NCBI RefSeq assembly: GCF_000001735.4
Contig: NC_003070.9
Location: 3,286,001-3,350,000, forward strand
Origin: Arabidopsis thaliana
Lineage: Eukaryota > Streptophyta > Magnoliopsida > Brassicales > Brassicaceae
Length of the DNA stretch: 64,000 nucleotides
Reading direction: 5' to 3'
The position numbers were made by a program, and so were the translations under genes. Position 1 is the stretch's first letter. Every line of letters begins with the position of its first letter. Of this stretch, positions 1-11,477 are shown in pieces. A model generated the notes under the pieces. That model worked only from the letters and a program-made list of their open reading frames with translations, searched no databases and was not told the origin of the DNA.

Positions 1-91
1 TTTAAACACTCATCCTATATAGTTTCAAGTACTAAGCAAGGTGTTTCGTTCCAAAGTAAGTGTTAATTGTTTTGGTGATTAACTGTGAAAG

Positions 92-837
92 GTGCTTGAA
101 GTGATGAGAAGAGCAAAATCAAGAGGGTTTTCGGATGTTTTGTATCTTGATGCAGATACTGGGAAGAACATAGAAGAAGTCTCTGCTGCTAATATATTCC
201 TTGTGAAGGTTAACAAACACTCTATTTAAGACAAAAGTGGAAGGGATTTTTTTTGTTCTAATGATGCTGTTGTATACTAATTGAAGTTTATTGAGTCTTT
301 CAGGGCAATACAATAGTGACACCAGCTACGAGCGGAACGATTCTCGGAGGGATCACACGTAAGAGCATAATCGAAATCGCCCTTGATCTTGGTTACAAAG
401 TTAGTAGTTATTCCACGTCTTTTTTCTTCTAACACCGTTTCCAATCTTGAGTCAAAAAACAGAGCAATACTCTGTTTCAAAATAGGAATACTTTTGATGC
501 ATGGAAGTTTTGATAAGTGTGTAATGGACTCAGGTGGAAGAACGAAGTGTTCCGGTAGAAGAACTGAAGGAAGCTGAAGAAGTTTTCTGCACTGGAACTG
601 CCGCTGGAGTTGCTTCTGTTGGAAGCATCACTTTTAAGAACACAAGGTCTCTTCTTCCTCTCTGGATACATGTATACATATGCTTAGAATTTTACATTTA
701 TCTGTTGATAAATAATCTGCAGGACTGAGTACAAAGTTGGAGATGGGATTGTTACACAGCAACTTCGATCTATTCTTGTCGGAATACAAACTGGTTCTAT
801 CCAAGACACTAAAGATTGGGTTTTGCAGATTGCCTAA
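92..837 (+). CDS. BCAT1: Branched-chain amino acid aminotransferase 1, 3' part
   Basis: This is the C-terminal third of a PLP-dependent class IV aminotransferase that interconverts Leu, Ile and Val with their 2-oxo acids. Exons seen: 92-208, 304-399, 534-646 and 723-837 (TAA). Their lengths and phases are identical to the last four exons of the downstream BCAT2. The first exon begins with [20 protein letters not shown], and the class IV signature runs through [11 protein letters not shown] and the [14 protein letters not shown] stretch. The 5' exons, including the PLP-binding lysine, lie outside the window, and positions 1-91 are intron. Family knowledge: Arabidopsis BCAT1 is the mitochondrial, catabolic isoform; targeting cannot be judged here. 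The assignment to BCAT1 rests on being the tandem upstream neighbour of BCAT2. Confidence 0.93.
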
Positions 838-2254
838 GTTACTTTCATATCCTATAAATAATGTTGCACTCTCTTGATCACCCATCAAAAGCTTTTGAAA
901 TAGTTTTTGGTAAATTTGTGACATAAATTTGTGATATATCACCACATCGTATTAGTATTAAACATTTGTTTCACTCTTCCAAAGAGACAAAAGCAAAACT
1001 AAAGACCTTCAACTTCAAGGTCAGGATATGTAATCTAATGGTTTGTCTTTGTGGCATTTTGCCACCATTGGTTCAAAATACCATTGCTGTATGATCAGCC
1101 TCCTCAGATTCTATTTGCCAGACTCTACGGCGGTATATTCGCTTTTAGAAAAAAAACAATTTTGTCGAAACTTTTTTTTTTTTGTAAATATTGTAGATTC
1201 CACACACAAGACTGTCTAAGATTCTTTGATAAGACACGACAAATGCGATTTAAGATTTTTCAAAGAAATGAGGTTCGTTGATTGTTCCACTAGGTTTGGT
1301 ATATTTATAATTTGAATTTTTTTTTTTAAAGATATTTATAAGAAAACGAAGGAGTGTGCTCGCGTCAAGTGTGTACTAATAGTCGATGACACTAGTGATA
1401 CGACGATACTGGAAAGGGACATCAATATTCATTAGTAAGCCATCTTAGCAAAAACGTTGTTATCAGATAAGAAAAGTTCTCAGACTGACGTGGCTGTCAA
1501 TCTCCACAACGTGTTTATCTCCCATTTGGGTAGTTACGGACAAAGACGTTGAAAAGACAACAATATGGTCTAAAAGATTGACATGGAAAGAAAATTGTTT
1601 ATCCGACAAAGACCTCTTGGTCCAACGTGGCTTTCACATCACTAGTTTACTATTTCACATCTCATGGAAAATTACTGAAATTAGTACTTGTCTGTATTTT
1701 GTTTTTTCGTCAAGTATTTGTTTGTATACTTTAGGTAATTGCGTGCCGAAGAAACATTGCTAAATTGATATTTATACCAACTTACAATAGTTTACAGTTC
1801 AAAAATAGAAATCTCCATTTTGAAGATACACCACTAATTTTCTTCATTTATTTACCCCATAAGAGAACGAGAAAAGAACAATAGTCCGTTGATTTCGTTA
1901 AAATCTAGTTTCAGAAAGACACGTCTAGATCTGTCTGATCAGGGCAGATAGACACAAGTGACGAAGCAAAAGAAACACAAAAATAAGATAAGAACTCTTA
2001 CCACTAAAAGATAAAAATAAGAAAAAAAATAAAACAAATTCAACGATTTGCCAAGATAAAAGCAGACACTGTACATAAGCTCCGCATTCACTTACGTGTT
2101 GGATACTTAATTTGACACTCTTCTTTGTGTTTTCTCTTCCACCTTCTTTTTCGGTATATCATTCAACAAAATTCTCTCTTCATTTCTTTATTTTGTTGTT
2201 TTTTTTATTATTATTGAAATCAAGAGAATTAAAACAGAGGCTCTGCAAAAGAAG
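838..2254. other. BCAT1-BCAT2 intergenic region
   Basis: These 1.4 kb hold the 3' end of BCAT1 and the promoter and leader of BCAT2. The DNA is AT-rich, with many short A or T runs. No convincing coding sequence, RNA gene or transposon end was seen. The region 2090-2254 is pyrimidine-rich and probably contains the BCAT2 transcription start. Confidence 0.6.
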
Positions 2255-4164
2255 ATGATCAAAACAATCACATCTCTACGCAAAACTCTGGTTCTACCTC
2301 TTCATTTACATATTCGTACGGTATAAACTGGATTCTTACAATCTAATGATGATTACTTACTTAGAGACATAACTCGGATCTCAGATACAAACATGTTTTA
2401 TGTTCTGTTTTTTTTGTCCTGATGAAATAGCTACAAACTTTCGCCAAGTACAACGCACAAGCTGCATCGGCTTTGCGAGAAGAGCGTAAGAAACCTCTTT
2501 ATCAGTAAGTTCTCTTTTTCATGATCCAGCCAGGTCATATAGATATTTTGTTACCATTGGAAAAAGCTCTGTTTCAAATTTGTTGTAATTGTATCATATA
2601 GAAATGGAGATGATGTATATGCGGATTTGGATTGGGATAATCTCGGGTTTGGTCTAAATCCAGCTGATTACATGTATGTCATGAAATGCTCAAAAGACGG
2701 CGAATTCACTCAAGGAGAACTTAGTCCCTATGGGAATATTCAGCTAAGTCCTTCTGCTGGAGTCTTAAACTATGGACAGGCAAGGATCTCGTAACCCCCA
2801 AATGTTTCTTGATTTGTTTCTCAACTGTATGATCAATAGAGGTTTTGGGATTCTTTGCAGGCGATATACGAAGGTACAAAAGCATACAGGAAAGAAAATG
2901 GGAAGCTTCTTTTGTTTCGTCCGGATCACAACGCTATCCGGATGAAGCTTGGCGCTGAACGGATGCTCATGCCTTCTCCTTCGGTTGATCAGTTTGTTAA
3001 TGCAGTTAAACAAACCGCTCTTGCAAACAAACGTTGGGTAAAAACGCTTTCTTGTGACGTATATTTCTTCTGAAGAGGTTTGTTTTTGGGATCTGATAAG
3101 TGATGATGTGTTTGTTCAGGTTCCTCCTGCAGGGAAAGGGACTTTGTACATTAGGCCTTTGTTGATGGGAAGTGGTCCAATACTTGGTTTAGGTCCTGCA
3201 CCTGAATATACATTCATTGTCTATGCATCTCCAGTTGGTAACTACTTCAAGGTATATACAATACTCTTGCATGTCCATGCTTTTTGGCGATGGAACGATT
3301 AGCAAATGTTTTGTTCACTGATTTGTAGGAAGGGATGGCTGCTCTTAACCTCTATGTTGAGGAAGAATATGTCCGAGCGGCTCCTGGTGGAGCTGGAGGC
3401 GTCAAGAGCATCACAAATTATGCGCCAGTAAGTGTTGAAACCAACTTAGTTTCTCAAAGACCAGAGTCAGAAAAAGAGTTTTGATAAACCACGTGTTTGT
3501 AGGTTTTGAAAGCACTGAGCAGAGCCAAGAGTCGGGGGTTTTCAGACGTTCTTTATCTCGACTCTGTCAAGAAGAAGTACTTAGAGGAGGCTTCTTCTTG
3601 CAACGTCTTTGTTGTCAAGGTAAGATATATTGTGGTGTCTCCATGTCTCTTTGTTGCATCCTAATTGTATCATTGATTCAGGGTCGGACAATCTCAACTC
3701 CTGCAACTAATGGAACAATTCTTGAAGGGATTACGCGGAAAAGTGTGATGGAGATCGCAAGTGATCAAGGTTATCAGGTAACACAGATAAGATTGAATCA
3801 CTCTAAACACCCAAAAACTAAACTCAGCTAAGTTTCACACCTGAGTTATGATCAGGTAGTAGAGAAGGCAGTTCATGTGGATGAAGTAATGGATGCAGAT
3901 GAAGTTTTTTGCACCGGAACTGCTGTAGTAGTTGCTCCCGTGGGCACTATCACATATCAGGAAAAAAGGTAAATCTCAATGCCTGAATCAAGTTTTACTC
4001 AAGCCTTAAGCAAAGAAATGGACTGATGTAATCTTTCTGAAACATTCAGAGTAGAGTATAAAACCGGGGATGAATCTGTCTGCCAGAAACTGCGTTCAGT
4101 CCTCGTAGGTATCCAGACAGGATTGATTGAAGATAACAAGGGATGGGTCACAGATATCAACTGA
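2255..4164 (+). CDS. BCAT2: Branched-chain amino acid aminotransferase 2
   Basis: This PLP-dependent aminotransferase catalyses the last step of Leu/Ile/Val synthesis or the first step of their breakdown. Exons: 2255-2320, 2431-2504, 2602-2779, 2861-3037, 3120-3251, 3329-3427, 3503-3619, 3682-3777, 3856-3968 and 4050-4164, giving 388 residues. The N-terminus ([19 protein letters not shown]) is basic, hydroxylated and nearly acid-free, like an organellar transit peptide; known work places BCAT2 in plastids. The PLP lysine is Lys235 in [11 protein letters not shown]. The class IV signature spans about residues 273-310 ([20 protein letters not shown]). Intron 3 uses a GC donor (CAG|gcaagg) while all the others are GT-AG. 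The last four exons match BCAT1 in length and phase, which shows tandem duplication. The start is the first in-frame ATG of an exon that joins in phase to the conserved body. Confidence 0.96.
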
Positions 4165-4571
4165 AGAATAACAATCTTCAATATTTTGCCACAAAGGAGA
4201 TTACTCTGCATTTTAAGCTGTGTATACACGACAATGAAGAACACTATAAACATATATATGAGATAGAAACAGAAAGCTCTTTTGCTCATTTCTATATCGT
4301 AAAGTCAATGTCTTTCACAAAACTATGACAAAGAAAAGAATCGTCTATTGTACTTGTAGACAAGTGTTTCCAAGGATAGTTTCATTTCCTCCTGCAGTAA
4401 CTCCAAATTTACATTTCATTTTAGGAGGCAAAACTGTATATACGTTTCAATGGCTTTCCCCACTTCTTACTTTCATCACCCATAAGGGTTTCAACTACTA
4501 AAATTGTAACTCAACTGCAAAAACACCTTTTCATCTGCAGAGTTATAAAGTATACATTGTAACTCAAGTAT
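4165..4571. other. Convergent 3' region between BCAT2 and the OSCA-like gene
   Basis: About 400 bp between two facing stop codons, presumably holding the two 3' UTRs and polyadenylation signals. No other feature was seen. Confidence 0.6.
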
Positions 4572-7500
4572 CTATGTTCGTTTGTAGATCTCGGCAAACC
4601 CTGGGGAATTACGAATTGGGGAAGCACTGGGACAGGATTTCACCTCAAGATCAAGACCAGATTTACTTCTCTGGAACTCCCATATGTAATCAGCTTTAAG
4701 ATTCTCTTTCTCAGGCTTCAACTCTTCAGAATCTGGTAACTCCTGATCTGAGCAAGGAGAAGTGCAACCAGCTTTGCTGGATTCTTCAGAACACGTTGGT
4801 ATCTGAGAGTATGCAACTTTCAAGTTGTTATGTATCTCTTCCATCTTTCCTGTCATCTCATCTGCTCTGTCCATAGCGATAAGAATCTGAAAGAAACTCA
4901 TACATCAATATCTCTCAGGAGATGCAAATCGAGGTTATGAAAAGATGAGTAATATATATATATATGTATATATACCTCGGCTGGATATTTCTGGAATATG
5001 GGCGCAAACCTTTGCCGGCAATACTCACTAAATAGAAGAGTGAGAAGGATTAACGGGATGGTGAAACCTGAAGCAACCGTTGATAGCTTTAACCCGAAAA
5101 AGCCTAGAGCTATAACTTGCGACAAGATCAGTGAAAAGATTGTAGTGTTGTGAAAAACAGGCCAATATTGTCCACCGCTTTCATACTTTGTAATATAGAC
5201 GTTGATTATCTGCAAAAAAAAAAAAAAAGACAAACTTAGTCAGATCCAAATAATTGTACTTCAAACTCACAGACTTGTCTACCTATGGCACCACTATTAG
5301 TCGATTAGCACAAATACATTAATCATATTTCCAGAAGCAAGCACTCAACGAATGCAGGGACAATCAGACAACACCTTATGCAGTTCTCAAAGTTATAAGG
5401 TAAAGCTTCAGATAGATCATGAGAACAGCTGGTAACTTAATGCAAGGTCTCGACGACAATGTTTCAGTACAGAGTTCTTGGAATTTAGTTACAAATCTTT
5501 CAAGAAAATAAAATAATACTCTTTCATGCTTCTGAATCAGGTTTCATATCAAATTGTGAAAAAGTCCAAAAACATTTGATCATGGATATAGGTGTCTATG
5601 TCACAATTTCTTGAAGTGCTTATTGGCAACTACAAAATGAGGTCTATGTAGAAGAGATCAGAGCAGATATGCACGTACCTGATTTTTGTATATAAGATAT
5701 GCGAAGAAAAAGTAGATCAGCAGAAACGGCAGTATCAGAGGCGCTATGACTGAATTGGTGAAACCCAGGAGCCCGAACAAAAGTAGTCTTGGAATTTCTG
5801 TATGGTAGGGAAACCTAAGTGTTTCATATGACTCCTCCTTGTTCTTAACAATAACTTTTGCAATCAGATTCCAAATAAGACCTACAGGTTGCATGATTTC
5901 ACATGCCAAACCGGCCCAACCAGACGTGAAACAATAGGTCATGAAGAAGCCAGCCTGCATGTAGTCAATGAATAATTTCATACCGTTAGCCTTATAGAAA
6001 ATAACAAAATTGAATATAGTCACACGTGTGAAAGGAACACTGAAAATTACCTGTGCTGGAACAAGTTTCGCAAGTTGTGCAGGTACGTCCCTCACACTAT
6101 TCAAGACGGTAAACTGCCTGATAACAGAGCCTGATAGAATATTGACGAAGAACACATTCCAGATGGTGAAGTATAAAATTTTGAGACATGCACTTTTTTT
6201 TCTTTGACTCCGAGAAACACATCCCTCCAAGGTTGAAAAGTACATCATCAATGGCGGAACGGTATAAAAGAATAGAACCAAAATCACACTTGGTAAATAC
6301 CCTGTGATGACCTGCTCCATAAACCTCCTGCAATGTTTTTCAAAGGGATAATTAAATTGAAAGGAAATGAAAAGAAATCAATTACACAGAATTTAATTGT
6401 TCTCAGTTTTTTACTGCGCTTAAATCTAGAAAAATCTAGCATAAATATATCAACTGCCTAGCAGCCTCCGACTATACGCATCTTGAAATTCTCTAAAAGC
6501 AACGTAGCTACACCTACTCTTTAGTGCCAACTCTATGTCATCTTAAGAAGAATACGAACAAAACCTTCTATTACTGAGTACAAGAAGGAAATGCTGACCT
6601 GTTCAAGAGGTCTTTTAGAAAAGGAAAATTCTTGGATAACGTTGGTAGTTGAGTCAGCCCTTGAACAAAGGTAACAGGAAAAAGAAACACAAACATGAAG
6701 GCAATTGCACCAACAAGGGTTGCTATTCTTCGCATCCAAAGCTGCCGATAAGGTATTCTGAGATTTCTCCAGTGAACATCATGAGGCTCTGGAGCCAAGT
6801 CTGCCACCCATAACATAGGATTTGGTGTTTGAAGAACTTCTGAAACAACAAGAGCATCATAACGACTCTTGAAAAACACAAAAGCAACGGGACGTTCCTG
6901 CAAATGAGCAGAAAAGTGTAAGCCTTGCATACATATTTCAGGCGCTGATACTTCATTAAGCAATGTTTACAAATGCAGTCATGAATGGAGATATATTCCT
7001 TTTAGATCTAGCTTTTAAAGGTTTTAAACAAAAAGCTCTTTGTATCACTAATTCAAGGTCCATTAACGTCTCATTGTAGTATTTTTTGGGTTCCCCTAAG
7101 TCTCAGTGTTACCTCTAAAGCTCAATTTGTATCTCAGTAAAGAACAAAAGAGTCAATTCTCCAGTTTCAGCTGTAAAACTGTGAAGACATGCAACAGGTA
7201 AAACCCCACACTATGCCTATATCATGTACAGCACAAAGTTCACCTATCAAAGTGAAAATAATTCCTTACTTCCTCTGTCGTAGTCAAAGTCAACTCACCA
7301 AGCTCCAATCCTTTGACACTGTCTGTCTCGTTCGAGATGATTTGAAAAGAATTTGTGGCTGCAGGTCCACAAAGGACGCATGACTTCAAACTCGGATTAC
7401 AACTTAAATCAGGAGAAACATGTTTTATAGCCTGACACATCCTCTCCGTCTCATTCTAAAATAGAAAGTGACACAATTAATATTAGAATCTAATTAACTC

Positions 7501-9271
7501 AATTGTTCTCCAAAATAGACCACTGCACTTCAACTATATGTTATCATGAGCACACACCATCCACTAGTTGTTTACCAAAGATATTGCCATTCAAAATGCT
7601 GATCAGATAACCAAAGCAAAAAACTGATGTAATATCAAAAGAACCTCAATATCAGATAACATGAACTACAAATAAAAGCGTTACAAATGAGCCAAAAACA
7701 AAATCAGTACTCCAAGAATGTGGATCAATCATATAATCCCCTTAGAACTTCCTATATCTTTAACTGATACATGACTATCAATCAAATCTTTACAACAAAG
7801 TTACTGTTCTGTTATTTCATCAATCTTTGATGCCCTTGGCAAATGAAGAAGCATTTATGACAGAACACAGGGGAAGTGTTATGGTGAACATTTTATAAAG
7901 AAAGAAGAAACATGTAAAGTGTGAAAAGTGTTAAATCACATTCCGGAACATAGAGCTATCACAGCTTCCTTTTTCTATTCTAGGAGATTCCTATTCTGCT
8001 AAGGTCAACCAAGCAGAGCGGCAGTGGTGTTAGCTGAAAAATTTATTCCTAATCCGACAAAATCATAACAAAAAGACAAGTGACTGATAATCAAGTCAGC
8101 ATGTTGCAAAAATAAATAAAAACACATACCATCAGTCTGTGAATGAAGCCATCACGGTAGACCATTAGGTGCGACACATAGCTTGGTGCATAGTAATTTG
8201 TAAAGTATTTGCTCACTGTCTCGCTGTAGGACTGGTCAGGAGACTGAGGAATAGCACGAATAAGAACAGTAAAATGACTTGGCTTTGAGGCAGATCCACT
8301 AATATGGGCAAGCCTCTTTTTGGCTATGTTCTTATACTCCTACAGTGGTGAAACACGTATAAACAGGGTGAGAGAGAGAGACGAGAGACCAAAACGATGA
8401 GGAAGTGATGGAATAAAGAGAAACAGTAAGCGTGAAATGAACCAAGGTATAAGATCCTCACAAAGTAAAGAAGAGCACATGCTGCAGAGGATATGATGTA
8501 CAATGAGAGACAATGAACCCAGAGCCTGGAAATAAAAATAGTAAAACAAGGATCAGCACTTCATTGTACAAAATACTGGCAATCTATCTTCTCCTGCACA
8601 GAGAAACATAATCAGATAGAAAAACAGGCTATGCATATTATCTGATAATATTAATATTATATGCCGCCACTTTACCATCGTGAGCGTGGATTAAGGTTCT
8701 CAATTGTGAATACTCCCAATGACTCCAAATGGACTTCCTTGTGCTCCATCTTTTGTCCATAATAGTTAACAGGTAACACAAAGGCAAGGCAAACGACTGC
8801 GACGATTGAGAAAATACGAATGCTGCAGAGTTTAAAAAAAACACGATAACCCAACTGTGAGAGTTGTTAAGAACGAAACACACAAATACCACATAGAAAT
8901 AAAACAAGTGCTGGAACATAGAAACAGTAGAAAATACCATGCTTGTCTATTCAATTACAGTAAGCATGTTATAGGTGAAGTATCATTAACCTGCAAATGA
9001 CCATCCTGATGAAAACCACAGCATCCAGACCAGCAGCAGCCAACATCTCTTCCTCAGTGGTTTCCCAAGCTTTCACGAGCCAACTAGGAGAGGGCGCGAA
9101 CCTCTCATACCAACGAGGATCATGACGTTTAACTCTTCCGTCAGAAAGCAATCGACCAAAGTAAACACAATAATTGGCTGGCTGCTTTCGTAGAATGGAA
9201 TAAAGCGATACAAGCACTACGCATATCGCTATATTAATCCCAGCAGACGTTAAAAGTGCTGAGACATCCAT
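4572..9271 (-). CDS. OSCA/CSC1-like (DUF221, ERD4-type) calcium-permeable channel
   Basis: This multi-pass membrane protein belongs to the OSCA/TMEM63 hyperosmolality- and mechanically gated cation channel family. Exons in transcription order: 9271-8991, 8822-8676, 8525-8462, 8339-8130, 7455-7270, 6897-6599, 6327-6051, 5954-5679, 5209-4976 and 4886-4572, giving 762 residues. The N-terminal helix (SAGINIAICVVLVSLYSIL) and following YFGRLL match the late-exocytosis (RSN1 N-terminal) domain. The middle part (exons 3-6) is the cytosolic PHM7-like domain with a cysteine cluster (DLSCNPSLKSCVLCG). Exons 6-9 carry a series of hydrophobic segments forming the 7TM/DUF221 pore. The tail is acidic and hydrophilic, with no ER or vacuolar retention motif that I recognise. 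I recall it as At1g10090, in the OSCA2 clade; the exact OSCA number is not certain, so no symbol is given. Confidence 0.93.
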
Positions 9272-10786
9272 CTCACTATCTCACTTTTAGTTCAAACCCT
9301 GCCTTAACAGGGTTGGCTAATCAAGCCCAGGCTGATGGCTGTTTAACAATTCACAGCAGAAACTTAGGTCGTCAAAAGATCTGTAAGGAAAAGCAAGAAA
9401 TAATCTAGGATAAGAGATATGGCCATGAAGCATGTGGTAACATTGAAACATGAATTGTGGTTACTCTAACAAGTAAGGACTGATCTCAAAAGTTGCATAA
9501 GTAACGTACTTGCCACTTGATCAGTTGTAAAACAGCGATTACTTAGACAAGGGATGAAAAAACTAAAAACCTAAAACTTTCCATGTTCGGAACAACCAAA
9601 GATACGGGATCAAAATATAATCAACTCTTAAAAGTTGTGGCTGATGATAAGATAATGTAACTCAATCGTCATTTATGATTGAACTAAAACGACCCACGAT
9701 TCCATAGAACCTAAGAAAACCAGAACACCAAAAACAGAGGAATCAAAGGATTTGATTCGCGAAGAGAACTCACTACGACAATGGAAACAAGAAAGCGAGC
9801 GAAACCAAAGCCCAGATTATGAAATTCGATCAAAATCGAAGAGGAGATTGAGGAGAATCAACAAACAACGAGATCGTAGATAATTCGAACAAAAAATTTA
9901 CCCACAAAAGAAAAGACAAAACAATAATTTGAACAATTCTGACTTACATGGACGAGAAAAGGTAATGCTTTGCTTTGACTTGAAAGGAATCAAAGCACGA
10001 GAAAACCCGAAGAATCAAAAACCCTAAAAGTTCTTCCTTTTAACCCCAATTCCGCGGAGAATTCGCTCGCGTTCTAAACTTTGCAATATGCAAAAAATCC
10101 AACAAAATTAAAGAAAGATAATGATTGATTAGGTATACTGTATACACATTACATGTTATTATTTTGGTGAGGATATTTCTCTAGACGGAAAGATAACTGA
10201 AAAAAATCATTGGGCAAAATTCTCCACGTTGGTGTAAATGTGGAATCGCCAGATCATGTGACGTGGCATAACGTGAATGGCCCAAACTAATATCTCGTCG
10301 GCAAAGGTCTTTTTAGCCTGTGATAGTGACTACCTTGTCGGCGAAATTATGACCGTTAGATTTTTGTAAAGCGATACGATTGTGACACGTGGAATTAACA
10401 TTGACAGTTAACAACAGTTTTTGCCCGGGAAAATTAAAAAAGGTCGCATATCTATTATCCGCGTGGTGAGAGTGTGAGACCTACCCCATAACAAGGACCG
10501 GTCATATTAAATTATGCCCATTTGACTATTCATTCTCTTTATTATGTATGACTATATAATAACTCGATTCTCTTTATTAGGTGTGACTATGAATTATGAT
10601 ACATGCTTTATGATGCGGTATGCATATAACTGGTTTAGCATCTTTACATAATTATCGGTTTGATATTCCCAACGGTCAGTATCTTTATTCAAAGCTCATA
10701 AGAAATAGGTAAAAGAGTGATAGGTTTCCTCTTTCCAGTTTATTTGTGAGATTACTTGCTTATAAAGCAAATAAGCCTCTCTGTAT
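9272..10786. other. Leader, 5' UTR intron and promoter of the OSCA-like gene
   Basis: On the minus strand a good donor (CCAT|GTAAGT, around 9946) lies upstream of the OSCA-like ATG, so the 5' UTR is probably split by an intron of about 0.6-0.7 kb. From about 10.05 to 10.78 kb the DNA is promoter-like, with runs such as gtgacgtggc near 10259. No coding capacity was seen. Confidence 0.5.
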
Positions 10787-11250
10787 ATTCATCAACAAGG
10801 ACTAGTCTGCAATCACAAGTAAAAACAACGCTGCTCGAGGACGGAATCGCTGCCCCACGATGTGGTAGAGTGCATCCTAGAGAGACTTGCTGTGGATTCT
10901 CTGCTGAGATTCAAAGGCCGTGTCTAAACAATGGAAATCAATTATCGAATCTCCATTCTTCCAACAAAGACAGTTGACAGAGCGTCAGCAATCAGGTGAT
11001 CCAGATGTTCTCATGGTCTCCATATGGCGTTCCCTTTGATAGCTGTGACGGTCTCGTTTGTCTCATGGTCTCCATATGGCGTGACGATTATTGTAAACCG
11101 GATATAAAACATCTAACTACACTGGTGTTGGGTTCCTCATCATCGGTCAAGATCCCTACTCCTTGGGAGAAGGCGAAGGAGGACACAATATACTTAGTTC
11201 CCTTTGATAGCTGTGACGGTCTCGTTTGTCTCTACGGAATACGACATATC
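10787..11250 (+). pseudogene. F-box (FBA-type) gene fragment, frameshifted
   Basis: Read across frames, this stretch encodes pieces of a typical Arabidopsis F-box/associated-interaction-domain protein. An N-terminal lead is followed by LPHDVVECILERLAVDSLLR, then AVSKQWKSIIESPFFQQRQL, then GDPDVLMVS, then SSSSVKIPTPWEK and DSCDGLVCLYG. At least two single-base insertions break the frame, one near the start of the F-box and one at AAAGGCCGTG. A further break falls at a locally duplicated segment. Exact repeats inside it are 36 bp (11029-11064 = 11197-11232) and 22 bp (11009-11030 = 11061-11082). The F-box associated domain is truncated. It cannot encode a working SCF adaptor and is probably silent. 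Confidence 0.8.
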
Positions 11251-11395
11251 TGGTTTTGGAAGCTTATATAACCTTCATTCATTTTTTTAATAGGTTTGGT
11301 TACACCACTCGAAGACTCGTGTAACACTTGATGACAGAGATTTCTCGGCCAACTTCTTCATTAATCAACTCATTAAGCTATATCGGCGAAAATAG

Positions 11396-11426
<31 letters not shown>
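11396..11426. repeat. Poly(A) tract, 31 bp
   Basis: An uninterrupted run of 31 A residues lies between the F-box pseudogene and the 3' end of the prenyltransferase-like gene. It could be a slippage-expanded homopolymer or the tail of a retroposed sequence; no target-site duplication was found to support the second idea. Confidence 0.9.
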
Positions 11427-11427
<1 letters not shown>

Positions 11428-11477
11428 AATTCAAACAGATCCTGAGACATGGTTTGACACCAATTTATGGAGGGTCT

